The notes under the pieces: generated by a model
The model's input: only the letters and a program-made list of their open reading frames with translations
What the model was told of the DNA's origin: nothing
Database searches by the model: none
Translations under genes and position numbers: made by a program
Origin: Mucilaginibacter cryoferens
GTDB taxonomy: Bacteria > Bacteroidota > Bacteroidia > Sphingobacteriales > Sphingobacteriaceae
DNA length: 64,000 nt
Reading direction: 5' to 3'
Assembly: GCF_014205845.1 (NCBI RefSeq)
Contig: NZ_JACHCR010000023.1
Span: 60,636-124,635 of the forward strand
Part shown: positions 47,221 to 57,019 of the stretch, piece after piece
How positions within the stretch are numbered: the first letter of the stretch is position 1
Layout of the letters: each line of letters starts with the position of its first letter

Positions 47221-47907
47221 ATGAAAAAGTTAATACTTGAATTTTTATTGGCTTTGCTACTGGTCGCCGTTGCCACCATATCCTTTGGACAGGGTTATGA
47301 AATTATAGTTGATTATAAACATACAACCGCAGTGGTGGAGAACGGTACTGTACAATCTGCCGCCGAGGAAAAACACAGCAATTACCTCGACAAGATCAAA
47401 ACGAACCTGCAAACCATAAACACCAATGCATCCTCTGTAGTTTTGGCCCAAACCATGATCTATGAGGGGTTATCCAATGTGAACTCCGCTTTAAAAAACG
47501 GTATGGCCGTGAAAGATTTGGCCGTAATTGTCGCCGATATCCTGCGCTATACAAGTCAGACTGTAACAATGGCTAAAGCCGAGCCTTACCTATTGCTTTT
47601 TGCGGAGAATTACGCCGTACAGATCAAGGGCCGGGCGGTCCGCCTGGTTAATGATGTTTCCCAGTTCATTTTAAAGGAAGGCGGCAATGTACTGGCAGAT
47701 TACAATAGTCGTGACCAGTTACTCAACCGGGTCCGGCAGGAATTACAGATTATCGATGGTATGGCTTATGGTGCATGGAAAGCCATGTACTGGGCCAAAG
47801 AACGGGGCATCATCGCCAGCCTGAATCCTTTTGCAGGCTTCATTAATACCGACCGCGCCACGGTTGGGGATATCATCAGGAACGCAAAGTACCTTAAACA
47901 ACAATAA
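47221..47907 (+). CDS. TraI-like periplasmic conjugation protein, paralog 3
   Basis: A 228-residue secreted protein (signal to about residue 24), sharing with paralog 1 the segments PYLLLFAENYA, GRAVRLVNDVSQFIL, AMYWAKERGIIASLNPFAGF and the C-terminal NAKYLKQQ. Probably a VirB5-like pilus-tip or channel component. Confidence 0.7.
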   Translation: MKKLILEFLLALLLVAVATISFGQGYEIIVDYKHTTAVVENGTVQSAAEEKHSNYLDKIKTNLQTINTNASSVVLAQTMIYEGLSNVNSALKNGMAVKDLAVIVADILRYTSQTVTMAKAEPYLLLFAENYAVQIKGRAVRLVNDVSQFILKEGGNVLADYNSRDQLLNRVRQELQIIDGMAYGAWKAMYWAKERGIIASLNPFAGFINTDRATVGDIIRNAKYLKQQ

Positions 47908-47911
47908 ATTT

Positions 47912-48700
47912 ATGAAAAAACAACTGAAGTTATTAGCACTAACGCTAATGGGTAGCTTGCTCGTGCAGCAAACCTTCGCCCAAACCGTCGTAAATGACGA
48001 GGCTATCCGATACCAGGAGGAACGGATGGTATTTAAACAATGGGATAAAAACAAATTCACACCCTCCAGTGGCTTTCTCGGCTTAAATCCGTATTACTGG
48101 TTGACATGGGGCCTCATGCCGGGTTATAAAAAAACGGATTTGCGTCCCCTTGGTCCGAACGGCCCGCAAACGCAGCGCATCGCACTGGTGGCGACCATGA
48201 ACAGCACCGATAACAGCTATAAACTGCATTCCGATACCCTGAAAACGTCTGCTTTGGCCGATATCGCCAACCAGTCCGGTTTGATCACCAGTGCCGATCC
48301 CTTATGGCTATTATATTATTCCTCCGAACTTAAACCCGTATTGGATCATTCGGAAATGGGTATCCTGGCTGGCTTACCCGATGCAGTCCGGCACCAGGTG
48401 ATTACCACAGGATTGCTGACCTGGTATGAAAAGGAATTGGATATACTAAAGGAACGGCTGGATGCGGCCCGCAGCACGGACATGGACAGGGGTTCCCGGA
48501 TCATGGCTTACCACCGGCTTTTACAGAATTATCGCACGCTTGAAGCCACCTGGGCGATACGTACTGCCACAGCCGCGCTTAATATCCAAATGGTAAAGCA
48601 GCAGGCAAAAGTAAAAGCCCGTCAGGTAACCCCATCAACCTGGACACCCCAGACAGATGTCGGGATCGCGAACAAAGTTTTGGCCGACCGTAAATATTAA
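47912..48700 (+). CDS. Secreted hypothetical conjugation protein
   Basis: A 262-residue protein from the ATG at 47912 (MKKQLKLLALTLMGS, signal to about residue 23). It lies between the TraI-like genes and traJ and is common in such operons, but I do not recognise a named domain. A motif LGLNPYYWLTWGLMPGYKK lies near residue 50. It ends 4 bp before traJ. Confidence 0.6.
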   Translation: MKKQLKLLALTLMGSLLVQQTFAQTVVNDEAIRYQEERMVFKQWDKNKFTPSSGFLGLNPYYWLTWGLMPGYKKTDLRPLGPNGPQTQRIALVATMNSTDNSYKLHSDTLKTSALADIANQSGLITSADPLWLLYYSSELKPVLDHSEMGILAGLPDAVRHQVITTGLLTWYEKELDILKERLDAARSTDMDRGSRIMAYHRLLQNYRTLEATWAIRTATAALNIQMVKQQAKVKARQVTPSTWTPQTDVGIANKVLADRKY

Positions 48701-48704
48701 TGAC

Positions 48705-49865
48705 ATGAAAAAGAAAATATTATTTAGCCTTTGCCTGTTCATGCTGATGGGCATCGGTCTTTGTCATGCCCAAACTACGCCTGACGCGGACTATAAAAAA
48801 TCCATTGAATTTCTTCAGGGTAACGGTGTATACGAAGAAGGCATGATGGTCTTTCTCAAAGGCCTCAAAGATTCCATCTGGACGCATTTTGACCTGTTTA
48901 TCACAGATGCCAAAGCGCTCTCCGCCATTTTTATGATCATTTTCTTCGCCATCAAATCCTACGAGATGATGTCGGGGGATAAACAGCTGGAAGTGATGCC
49001 GCTCATGCGGCCATTTGGTTTGGTCATGATCATTATCTGGTGGGCTGCCTTCGCTAAAGTCGTTGCCTTTCCCACGGATCTGGTTGCATTACAAACCGAA
49101 CAGATGTATAGGAGCGAACAAAGCAATGTCGATGACTTGAGGCTTACCCGGGCCGACCTCATGCTCAAAGTGGCCAATTCATTGTATTCTTTCCAGGCAC
49201 AGACGGAAGTGGCTGAAAAGGAATCGGATACCTGGTATGGCAAGGCCTGGGATTCAGTAACAAGTACGGTATTGGAAGGTGTTTCGACCGTCGTTGCTCC
49301 ATTGCTGGAATTGAAAAACAGAATGGAAGTAGGTATGCAGCTGCTGTTAACCCAATTGCTTGAAATTGCCGGGTTGTGGATATTGAGGATAGCAGTATAT
49401 ATCATTTTTATGATCCAGATTATCTATTCCAGTATCCTTATAATTTTAGGGCCATTTGCAGTTGCAGTCAGCATCCTTCCCGCATTCCGCGATAGTTTTA
49501 CTACATGGATCGCCAGGTTCGTTTCTGTTAATTTATATTCCGGTATCGCTTACCTTATCATGTACCTATGCGCGCTCATGCAGAAATATGCGCTCACTTC
49601 AGAGATCAGTAAATATAAGGAGCTGGTCGGCGACGATGGCGTTGGTAAGCTCGAAAAGATGGCATGGTTTGCCAGTAACGGGGTTTTATCTTTTGGTACC
49701 GTCATTATTGTATTCCTGATCGGGGCCATCTGTATGTTCACCGTACCCAGTATCTCCACCTGGATCATCTCTACCTCCGGCATCACATCCGCCAGTTCCA
49801 GCTTTGGACGTGGTGCAGGCACCATGACCGGCCTTGCCCGTAAAGCGGCAGGCAGCTTCTTTTAA
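48705..49865 (+). CDS. traJ: Conjugation protein TraJ (VirB6-like)
   Basis: A 386-residue membrane protein from the ATG at 48705, with a signal segment and five or more helices (IFMIIFFAIKSYEMM, LRIAVYIIFMIQIIYSSILIILGPFAVAVSIL, GTVIIVFLIGAICMFTVPSIS). It is the inner-membrane channel component. Confidence 0.9.
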   Translation: MKKKILFSLCLFMLMGIGLCHAQTTPDADYKKSIEFLQGNGVYEEGMMVFLKGLKDSIWTHFDLFITDAKALSAIFMIIFFAIKSYEMMSGDKQLEVMPLMRPFGLVMIIIWWAAFAKVVAFPTDLVALQTEQMYRSEQSNVDDLRLTRADLMLKVANSLYSFQAQTEVAEKESDTWYGKAWDSVTSTVLEGVSTVVAPLLELKNRMEVGMQLLLTQLLEIAGLWILRIAVYIIFMIQIIYSSILIILGPFAVAVSILPAFRDSFTTWIARFVSVNLYSGIAYLIMYLCALMQKYALTSEISKYKELVGDDGVGKLEKMAWFASNGVLSFGTVIIVFLIGAICMFTVPSISTWIISTSGITSASSSFGRGAGTMTGLARKAAGSFF

Positions 49866-49883
49866 CCCCAATCCCCAATCTTC

Positions 49884-50498
49884 ATGATCGTAAAAAATAT
49901 CGAAGCCAAAATAAGGTTGGCGACGCTCTTGGCTATAGGTAGTTTTTTGACTGCCGCCATTATCTCCGGACTGACCAGTTTTTACGCCTACCGGCAGGTA
50001 GTAGATGCGCGCAAAAGCGTATATATTCTCGCTAACAACGTGCCCATTTCTGCTACCCAGACGGATGTGCAGCTCAACCGGCCGGCTGAATACCGGGCCC
50101 ATGTAGACATGTTTCATTCCCTTTTCTTTTCCCTGACACCCGACGACAAATACATTGAATACCAGTTAAAAAAAGCCATGTACCTGATCGATGAATCAGG
50201 TGTGCAGCAATACAATAATTTAAAAGAAAACGGCTATTTCAACTCCATTCTGTCCTCCAGCTCGGTACTATCCCTTCAAACGGATTCCATCTACCTCGAT
50301 ATGAAAAACAATTATTTCAGGTATTACGGTAAGCTGAAGATCGACCGCCGCAGTTCAACAGTAGTGAGATCGCTAATAACTGAAGGCAATTTAAAGGACA
50401 TTCCGCGGAGTGACAACAACCCGCATGGCGTGCTCATCACCAGCTGGAAAACCCTCGAAAATAAAGACCTCGAAAATGTTCAAAAAACTACATTCTAA
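49884..50498 (+). CDS. traK: Conjugation protein TraK (VirB8-like)
   Basis: A 204-residue protein with one N-terminal membrane helix (LLAIGSFLTAAIISGLTSFYAY) and a periplasmic domain (RPAEYRAHVDMFHSLFFSLTPDDKYI). It is the typical TraK and overlaps the next gene. Confidence 0.93.
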   Translation: MIVKNIEAKIRLATLLAIGSFLTAAIISGLTSFYAYRQVVDARKSVYILANNVPISATQTDVQLNRPAEYRAHVDMFHSLFFSLTPDDKYIEYQLKKAMYLIDESGVQQYNNLKENGYFNSILSSSSVLSLQTDSIYLDMKNNYFRYYGKLKIDRRSSTVVRSLITEGNLKDIPRSDNNPHGVLITSWKTLENKDLENVQKTTF

Positions 50499-50901
50499 TC
50501 GCGACCCAGGGGTCACTGTCTACAGCGAATTGAAAAAGGAATTCGCCGTTTATTTCGGCAAGGCCGGAAACTGTGCCCAATCAGCTACCACCCGCTATCC
50601 CCGTTTGTTATATGGGGCTATGGTCGGCATCATCATCCTTTCTTTGCTGCTTTCGTTTACTGTCTTTAATAAACCTCCAGTGGTGGATAAGTCGAAAGTA
50701 AACAAGGAAGTCAGACCCCTGAGCGATGGTTTCGACCGCATCCTGCGAACGGGGGCGGCCTTAAAAGAAACCATGGCCATCAAAAAACAGGTGGACAGTT
50801 TAACTGCTAAAAAATTATTGAACCATTCCGATAGCATCGGGTTGGAAAAAGCCCTCGACCGCTTACAGCAACTGAATAACCCCATAATCCTGACCAAATG
50901 A
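50476..50901 (+). CDS. TraL-like small membrane protein
   Basis: A 141-residue protein from the ATG at 50476 (MFKKLHSNRD). One membrane helix (LLYGAMVGIIILSLLLSFTVF) and a helical periplasmic tail. It occupies the traL position between traK and traM and overlaps both. Confidence 0.7.
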   Translation: MFKKLHSNRDPGVTVYSELKKEFAVYFGKAGNCAQSATTRYPRLLYGAMVGIIILSLLLSFTVFNKPPVVDKSKVNKEVRPLSDGFDRILRTGAALKETMAIKKQVDSLTAKKLLNHSDSIGLEKALDRLQQLNNPIILTK

Positions 50902-52088
50902 AGAAGATCAATTTCAAGCACCCCAAATACGTGCTGCCTCTATTGCTGCTTCCTTTTCTATCCTTGTTCTTTTACGTGTACCACAACAGCGCTGCCGGGA
51001 AAAAGACCAATGCAAAAGAGGAAACCGGCATGCGGGTGACCGTTGGCGACGTATCCGATGATATCAAGAAAAACGAGTTACAGGATAAAATCGAGGCCTA
51101 CCGCAACACCTACAAGGAAGTCGACGGCAATACCGCCGTTACCCCGATCCCCAAAGAGCAAAGTACCAATACCTCCTTTAACAATCCCTATTCAGCGCAA
51201 CAGAAGAAAACACTGGATTCCATAGATGCCGCGATGCAGCAAAGATTTGCATCTAAACCAGCACCCGATATCGCCACCGGCCATAAGGCCATGGCCGAAG
51301 CTCTCAAAGGCTTGGCCAACCGGCACAAAGAAAAACCTGAAGCAAGCGTGGTTCCAAAAGACAAAGAGCCGATGGACCTGTTCAAACAGCAAATGGCTTA
51401 CATGGACAGCATCAACAAAGCCAACGACCCGAACTTCAAAGCGGAAAAGCTCAAACAGGAAACTTTGGCCAGGGAAAAGGCGAAACAGGCTGATGAAACC
51501 ATTCTAAAAGTAACCAAATCCGGTGCTCATGCCGCTGATTTCAACACCGTATGGCCGGAAAAAAAAGAACCTTTTATGATGGCCGTCATCGACGAAAACC
51601 TGACCGGGTATGCGGGTTCCCGTATCCGTCTGCGCTTACTGGAGAATATCAACGCCGGCAATATATTAGTTAAAAAAGGGACGTACATCTATGCACTTAT
51701 CAATGGCTTTTCCGGCCAGCGCGTTACACTGGAGATCAGCTCCATTCTTTCCGACAACAAAATACTGCCTGTTAAACTGGATGTGTACGATCTTGACGGC
51801 CTGCCCGGCCTGTACGTGCCGGAATCAGCCTTCCGGGATTTTACCAAAGACCTCGGTTCCAACTCCATTCAGGGCGTAAATATCGACGGATCTTCCGCTA
51901 ATGGCAGCCAGTTCCTCATGAGCACCGCCTCCAAGCTGTTTGAATCTACCTCCACGGCCATCGCCGGCATGATCCGCAAAAACAAAGCGAAAATCAAGTA
52001 TAATTCCTACCTCTATTTAATCGATAACGAAGCGCTCCAAAACGCGCAGAAACGCGAAGCCCTCTTGAGTACCGATAAAAAACAATAA
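50898..52088 (+). CDS. traM: Conjugation protein TraM (VirB10-like)
   Basis: A 396-residue protein with one N-terminal membrane helix (YVLPLLLLPFLSLFFYVYH), a charged linker to about residue 215, and a C-terminal domain with MMAVIDENLTGYAGSRIRLRLL and VKLDVYDLDGLPGLYVPESAFRDF, typical of TraM. It spans the periplasm between inner and outer components. Confidence 0.93.
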   Translation: MKKINFKHPKYVLPLLLLPFLSLFFYVYHNSAAGKKTNAKEETGMRVTVGDVSDDIKKNELQDKIEAYRNTYKEVDGNTAVTPIPKEQSTNTSFNNPYSAQQKKTLDSIDAAMQQRFASKPAPDIATGHKAMAEALKGLANRHKEKPEASVVPKDKEPMDLFKQQMAYMDSINKANDPNFKAEKLKQETLAREKAKQADETILKVTKSGAHAADFNTVWPEKKEPFMMAVIDENLTGYAGSRIRLRLLENINAGNILVKKGTYIYALINGFSGQRVTLEISSILSDNKILPVKLDVYDLDGLPGLYVPESAFRDFTKDLGSNSIQGVNIDGSSANGSQFLMSTASKLFESTSTAIAGMIRKNKAKIKYNSYLYLIDNEALQNAQKREALLSTDKKQ

Positions 52089-52110
52089 AACACACGAAAA
52101 AACTATTCGA

Positions 52111-52953
52111 ATGAAAAAGATCATTTACTGCTTAGCCATCATCTCAACAATGGCCTTGCATACCCATGCCCAAACAACTTTTGCCAATGGCATCCCTAAA
52201 ACGACTTTACCCGTCATTTATCTGCCGCCCAATAATTCGATTCATCTGGTTTCTCCTGAACCGATCCAATATGCCGATATCTCCACGAAAAATATTATTG
52301 GTGATCTTCCGCTAAAAAATGTGTTCAGGATCAGGTTGAAAGATTCGGTTACGTCATTTACGGATGCAATCATTACCATCGCCGGGGAAAGCTTTATCGC
52401 CCAATACCACATCCTGCCGGTAGATTCCATAACCGGCCGTGATGTACGTTCCGAAATCGAGATCCAGCCCGCGCAAACCCACCCGCTCGACATCTCCGGG
52501 GTAGGTCTTTCCCATCCACAGCTCAAACAAATAGCACTTAACCTCTTTACCAAAAAAACCGGGGCACCGGTATCCCATAGCAAAGCATTCGGTTTAAAGG
52601 GATACGTCAATCATATTTACGCCTTCGGTGAATACCTGTTCCTTGACCTGAGCTTTGAGAATAAAACCAACCTGGGTTACCATATTGATGAGGTCCGTTT
52701 TAAGGTTGACGACAAGGAAGTGACCAAAGCCTCCAACGTCCAGTCCGTAGATATTACGCCCGAATACCAGTTGCTCGAAACCACCGGCTTCAAAAAGCAT
52801 TACCGCAATATTTTCGTGTTGAAGAAACTCACTTTTCCGGGTAATAAAGTACTACACATCGAAATCAGCGAGAAGCAGGTTTCCGGCCGGGTGGTCACTT
52901 TGAATATAGCTTACCAGGATGTGTTGGATGCGGACATCATTCCTATAAAATGA
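52111..52953 (+). CDS. traN: Conjugation protein TraN (VirB9-like, DUF4138)
   Basis: A 280-residue secreted protein (signal to about residue 20). DUF4138 marks are NSIHLVSPEPIQYADIS, GYVNHIYAFGEYLFLDLSFENKTNLGYHIDEVRF and the final FPGNKVLHIEI. Outer-membrane-side channel component, and last of the first tra block. Confidence 0.92.
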   Translation: MKKIIYCLAIISTMALHTHAQTTFANGIPKTTLPVIYLPPNNSIHLVSPEPIQYADISTKNIIGDLPLKNVFRIRLKDSVTSFTDAIITIAGESFIAQYHILPVDSITGRDVRSEIEIQPAQTHPLDISGVGLSHPQLKQIALNLFTKKTGAPVSHSKAFGLKGYVNHIYAFGEYLFLDLSFENKTNLGYHIDEVRFKVDDKEVTKASNVQSVDITPEYQLLETTGFKKHYRNIFVLKKLTFPGNKVLHIEISEKQVSGRVVTLNIAYQDVLDADIIPIK

Positions 52954-53087
52954 AATGTCCATGCCGCATGCTTAAACCACTTCAGCAGACCCTGACCTGG
53001 CATATTGTATCACGGTTCTCTTGTTGATACGAATAACCGCCCTATCCGCATCAAAATATTGGTCAAAATGATAGGAATAAACCCTCT

Positions 53088-53122
53088 ATTCATATCAAAT
53101 AATAGCTATATTTGATATGAAT
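53088..53122. promoter_or_regulatory. Perfect 14-bp inverted repeat overlapping a promoter element
   Basis: ATTCATATCAAATA (53088-53101) and its exact reverse complement (53109-53122) are separated by 7 bp. The sequence TATATTTG (53107-53114) within it matches the Bacteroidota -7 consensus TAnnTTTG. It lies 16 bp before the start of the Fic gene, so a regulator bound here would block that promoter. Confidence 0.8.
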
Positions 53123-53138
53123 AATCAAAAAACCTGTT

Positions 53139-54389
53139 ATGATTTATAATTGGCAACGTTTGGAATGGCCTGAATTCACCTTTGATTTATCCGGCATCGA
53201 AGATAAACTTTATCAGTTTATGGAAAAAACCGGGTTAGTTACCGGGATTTTTAAGACGCTGCCTGATGAGGCCAGAACGGAAGCGATCATAGAAATCATG
53301 GTAGCCGAGGCGATAAAAACATCGGAGATAGAGGGCGAATATCTTAGCCGCAAAGATGTAATGTCTTCTATCCGGAAAGCATTCGGTCTGTTCTCGCCTG
53401 ATCCCGTAATCGACAAAAGATCAAAAAGCATTGGCGATTTAATGATTGATGTCCGTGAAACCTACCAATCACCATTGACCAAAGAACAATTATTTCATTG
53501 GCACCAGCAGTTATTTGCCACAGACCGGGTAATATTAAAAGGTGCCTGGCGTGACCATCCGGAACCGATGCAGGTCATTTCAGGTGCAATGGGAAAAGAA
53601 ATTGTGCATTTTGAAGCGCCGCCTTCTGAACGGGTAGCGAATGAAATGGATCAATTTATAAAATGGTTCAATGACACGGCCCCGGGTGGGTCTAAGGAAA
53701 TAAAAAAAACACCTGTCAGATGCGCGGTCGCTCACCTCTATTTTGAAACTATCCATCCTTTCGAAGATGGTAATGGCCGTATCGGAAGGGTTATAGCTGA
53801 AAAGGCGTTATCTCAGGGTATGGGGCGTCCCGCATTGTTAAGCTTATCCAGAACCATAGAAGGCAACAGAAAAGGCTATTACGACGCTTTACAAAAAGCA
53901 CAATCATCCCCCGATATCACGCCATGGATTCATTATTTCACTGGTGTCATTTTGGAAGCCCAGGAATTTGCAGAAGAACAAATCGACTTTACCATAAACA
54001 AAACAAGGTTTTTTGACCGATTTAAGCGTGAACTGAACGAACGGCAACTCAAACTCATCCAGCGGATATTTGAAGAAGGCCCCAAGGGGTTCAAAGGCGG
54101 CATCAATACCTCAAAATACGTGTCTATAACGAAATCGCCAAATATTACCGCAAGCAGGGATTTGAAAGACCTCTTGGCTAAAGGGATCATCATGCCGTTT
54201 GATAACGCGGGCGGCAGAAGTACCAAATATAAACTGAATCTTGATTTTGTCCAGTTCAACGAAAACGCAGTAGGCAGTTCCTTAGCTGATCAACTTCGGG
54301 CAGCAGTAAAAGAGAGCCATCCATCTATTCGTAAAAATGACGATCCGTCATTGCCTATAGATAAGGGAATTAAACGCCAAGGCAGCTAA
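53139..54389 (+). CDS. Fic-domain AMP transferase (DUF4172-Fic type), cargo in the tra operon
   Basis: A 416-residue protein. Residues 1-100 are the DUF4172-type N-terminal domain, which contains the inhibitory helix SEIEGE (62-67). The Fic active-site motif HPFEDGNGRIGR (206-217) is intact. A winged helix (about 300-370) follows. Target unknown. It is inserted between traN and the coupling protein gene with its own promoter and operator, so it is probably a separately controlled cargo. It may act as a toxin or as a regulator of the recipient. Confidence 0.9.
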   Translation: MIYNWQRLEWPEFTFDLSGIEDKLYQFMEKTGLVTGIFKTLPDEARTEAIIEIMVAEAIKTSEIEGEYLSRKDVMSSIRKAFGLFSPDPVIDKRSKSIGDLMIDVRETYQSPLTKEQLFHWHQQLFATDRVILKGAWRDHPEPMQVISGAMGKEIVHFEAPPSERVANEMDQFIKWFNDTAPGGSKEIKKTPVRCAVAHLYFETIHPFEDGNGRIGRVIAEKALSQGMGRPALLSLSRTIEGNRKGYYDALQKAQSSPDITPWIHYFTGVILEAQEFAEEQIDFTINKTRFFDRFKRELNERQLKLIQRIFEEGPKGFKGGINTSKYVSITKSPNITASRDLKDLLAKGIIMPFDNAGGRSTKYKLNLDFVQFNENAVGSSLADQLRAAVKESHPSIRKNDDPSLPIDKGIKRQGS

Positions 54390-54391
54390 AC

Positions 54392-54544
54392 GGCAAAGCT
54401 CTCTTCAAATCCGCTAAAAAACAAATAATATCATGGAAGAACTGCGAAGCTCTCCTTCCATCCCATTAAAAAAACAAATAATATCATGGAAGAACTGCGA
54501 AGCTCTCCTTCCATCCCATTAAAAAAACAAATAATATCATGGAA
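54392..54544 (+). repeat. 53-bp tandem repeat leading into the coupling-protein gene
   Basis: Units of 53 bp start with ATGGAAGA at 54433, 54486 and 54539; an older partial copy covers 54392-54432. The first two contain ATGGAAG...CTTCCAT, a 7-bp stem. The third ATG (54539) is the true start of the coupling protein. CTTCCAT of the second copy (54508-54514) can pair with the true ATGGAAG (54539-54545), hiding the start codon. Since 53 is not a multiple of three, the earlier ATGs open short frames. Confidence 0.9.
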
Positions 54545-56569
54545 GAAACTCACGAGCAACATAAGTTGCACGGCTTCCTGCAATGCGCCATTTATTTTTC
54601 GATTGCATTAGAAGCCTCAATATTTATTTATAAGCAAGCCCCTTTCTGGGGCTTTTTTTTTACGGCCCTGGATAAGGTCAGCCAGATCATTATTTACAGC
54701 CAACCCATTTATAGTAAACTCTCTACGTTGTTGTTGATTTGCTTGGTTAGTATTGGCACTTTATCTAAAAAGGAAATAGAACTTGATCCAAAGAAGTATA
54801 TCGCCTATCCGCTGACGCTTGGGTTAATATTATTCTTTGGTAGCCTTTCGCTATTAAACCGGCCATCGGCAAAAGTCCTGCCTTATACCACCTGGTATAA
54901 TCTGTTTTATTTACTGGCCTCCTTCTTTGGCGCGCTGCTGACCGGCCTGGCTATGGATAACATTTCCAAAATGATCCGCTCCGGCCTGGGTAAGGATGTA
55001 TGGAATGTGGAGCCGGAAAGTTTTATGCAGCCTGTAAAAGCGTTGGTTACACCATATTCGGTCAATATCGCCACGCAGTTTTATTACAAAAACAAAGTAC
55101 GGGGAGGCTGGATCAATATCGTAAATCCTTTCAGGGGTACCTTGCTCATTGGTACACCCGGCTCAGGCAAATCATTCGGTGTGGTTAATCCATTTATCCG
55201 GCAGATGATCGCCAAGGAGTTCTGCAGTTGTATCTATGACTACAAGTTTCCCGACCTCGGCCGTATCGCTTACTATCATTTCCGGCTGGCCAAACAACAG
55301 GGGAAATGTAAAAATTACCGCTTCCATGTCATCAACCTGAGCAATGTGACACTAAGCCGCCGCATCAATCCCTGGCGGGCAGATTACCTTGCTACGTTGG
55401 CTGATGCTTCAGAAAGTGCCGAAGGTCTGGTAGAAGCCATGAAAAAAGGGGATAAATCAGGTGGCAGCGACCAGTTCTTCACGCAATCCGCGATCAATTT
55501 TTTAGCTTGTTGTGTTTACTTTTTCAGCAAGTATGAGGGTGGTAAATATTCCAGTTTTCCACATGTGCTTGCCTTCCTGAACCATTCTTATGAGGATATT
55601 TTCAACACCCTGTTTACCGAACCGGAACTGGTATCGCTATTGTCGCCCTTCAAAAGTGCTTTTGTAGCAAAAGCCTTTGATCAGCTGGAGGGGCAGGTAG
55701 GCACGCTCAAGATCTTTATCAGCCGCCTGGCTACCAAGGAAACGTTTTGGGTATTTTCCGGCGATGACTTCAACCTGAAGATTTCCGATAGGGAAGATCC
55801 AGGTATATTGGTACTGGCCAACGATCCGAATACCCAGAATATCAATTCTGCCTGTTATTCCGTCATCCTCAACCGGCTCACCAAACTGATCAATAACCGG
55901 GGCAATTTACCCTCCGCTTTGATCATTGACGAAATACCAACTTTATATGTACATCGTATCGACAATATTTTAGGGGTTGCCCGCGGGCATAAAGTGGCGG
56001 TTTTAATGGGCCTCCAGGAATTACCGCAATTTCAACAGCAATATGGCAAAGATACAGCCGCGACCATCACAGCCATTACCGGTAACGTCCTGGCAGGTTC
56101 GGTCCGTAACAAGGAAACACTCGAATGGCTCGAACGCCTTTTTGGCAAAAATAAACAGATCGGAGAAAGCCTCTCTATCGACCGCAATAAAACTTCGCTT
56201 TCCATTAACGAAAAATTGGAGTCGCTGATCCCCTCCGGGAAAATGGCATCCCTCAATACCGGTGAAATGGTGGGTTTGATCGCAGCCGATGTACAGGAAA
56301 AGTACACCGGTAGGTTTGAAACAGCGGCAGTCAACTGCAAAATAAACCTGGACGCCAAAACCATCACCACCGAAGAAGCGGGTTACACCGATCTTCCCGT
56401 TTTTTACGATTTCAAGGGTAAAAAGGACGAGATCCTGCGCCATAATTTCCTGCGCATCAACCAGGAAGTCGAAAGCATGGTCGCCAAATTCCGGCTGCCA
56501 GCGCCGCCAATGCCCAAAGCGGTCATGCGACCGATGGGCAGCAACAGGTTTTTAAATAATAGTCAGTAA
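54539..56569 (+). CDS. TraG/VirD4-type coupling protein
   Basis: A 676-residue membrane ATPase that brings the relaxase-DNA complex to the channel. Three to four N-terminal membrane helices (to about residue 150), Walker A GTPGSGKS (205-212), Walker B ALIIDEIPTLY and VLMGLQELPQF near residue 500, all complete. The start lies in the 53-bp repeat. Confidence 0.93.
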   Translation: MEETHEQHKLHGFLQCAIYFSIALEASIFIYKQAPFWGFFFTALDKVSQIIIYSQPIYSKLSTLLLICLVSIGTLSKKEIELDPKKYIAYPLTLGLILFFGSLSLLNRPSAKVLPYTTWYNLFYLLASFFGALLTGLAMDNISKMIRSGLGKDVWNVEPESFMQPVKALVTPYSVNIATQFYYKNKVRGGWINIVNPFRGTLLIGTPGSGKSFGVVNPFIRQMIAKEFCSCIYDYKFPDLGRIAYYHFRLAKQQGKCKNYRFHVINLSNVTLSRRINPWRADYLATLADASESAEGLVEAMKKGDKSGGSDQFFTQSAINFLACCVYFFSKYEGGKYSSFPHVLAFLNHSYEDIFNTLFTEPELVSLLSPFKSAFVAKAFDQLEGQVGTLKIFISRLATKETFWVFSGDDFNLKISDREDPGILVLANDPNTQNINSACYSVILNRLTKLINNRGNLPSALIIDEIPTLYVHRIDNILGVARGHKVAVLMGLQELPQFQQQYGKDTAATITAITGNVLAGSVRNKETLEWLERLFGKNKQIGESLSIDRNKTSLSINEKLESLIPSGKMASLNTGEMVGLIAADVQEKYTGRFETAAVNCKINLDAKTITTEEAGYTDLPVFYDFKGKKDEILRHNFLRINQEVESMVAKFRLPAPPMPKAVMRPMGSNRFLNNSQ

Positions 56570-56574
56570 AATTT

Positions 56575-57018
56575 ATGGATACAACAGATGAACTGACCGG
56601 CACATTCGTGCTGGTTAACCCCGGCCTGACCCATGATCCGGCCGGCCGCCAAAACCAGGTAGGATTGGTCACCGAAGCCAATCTTGATGATGATGATCTC
56701 TATGTGAGTTTTGGTAAAAGCGGGCAGTCCCGCTACAGCAGCGATGCACTGTTGGTGTTAAAAAGTAATGCTTCGGTATATAGCGAAATGATGGGCAACC
56801 GCATGCAGCTATCCAACGAGGATTTTAAAACACTGTTCCAGGTTAACTTATTGCAGCAAAGCGACAGAACCGTGCCAAACAGAATGGCCCTGCAATTGCT
56901 GAAGGATCATCCCAATCTACACCAATATGCGCTGATCCCATTGAATGACAAACTGGGCATCACCCAAACGGCAACCGTCGACATGAATGAAATGCGCCCC
57001 GCAGGCCGGACGAGGTAA
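56575..57018 (+). CDS. Conserved hypothetical protein of conjugative elements
   Basis: A 147-residue soluble protein (GTFVLVNPGLTHDPAGRQNQVG, SFGKSGQSRYSSDALL). It is often found after the coupling protein in such elements. No domain is assigned. 5 bp after the previous gene. Confidence 0.6.
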   Translation: MDTTDELTGTFVLVNPGLTHDPAGRQNQVGLVTEANLDDDDLYVSFGKSGQSRYSSDALLVLKSNASVYSEMMGNRMQLSNEDFKTLFQVNLLQQSDRTVPNRMALQLLKDHPNLHQYALIPLNDKLGITQTATVDMNEMRPAGRTR

Positions 57019-57019
57019 G

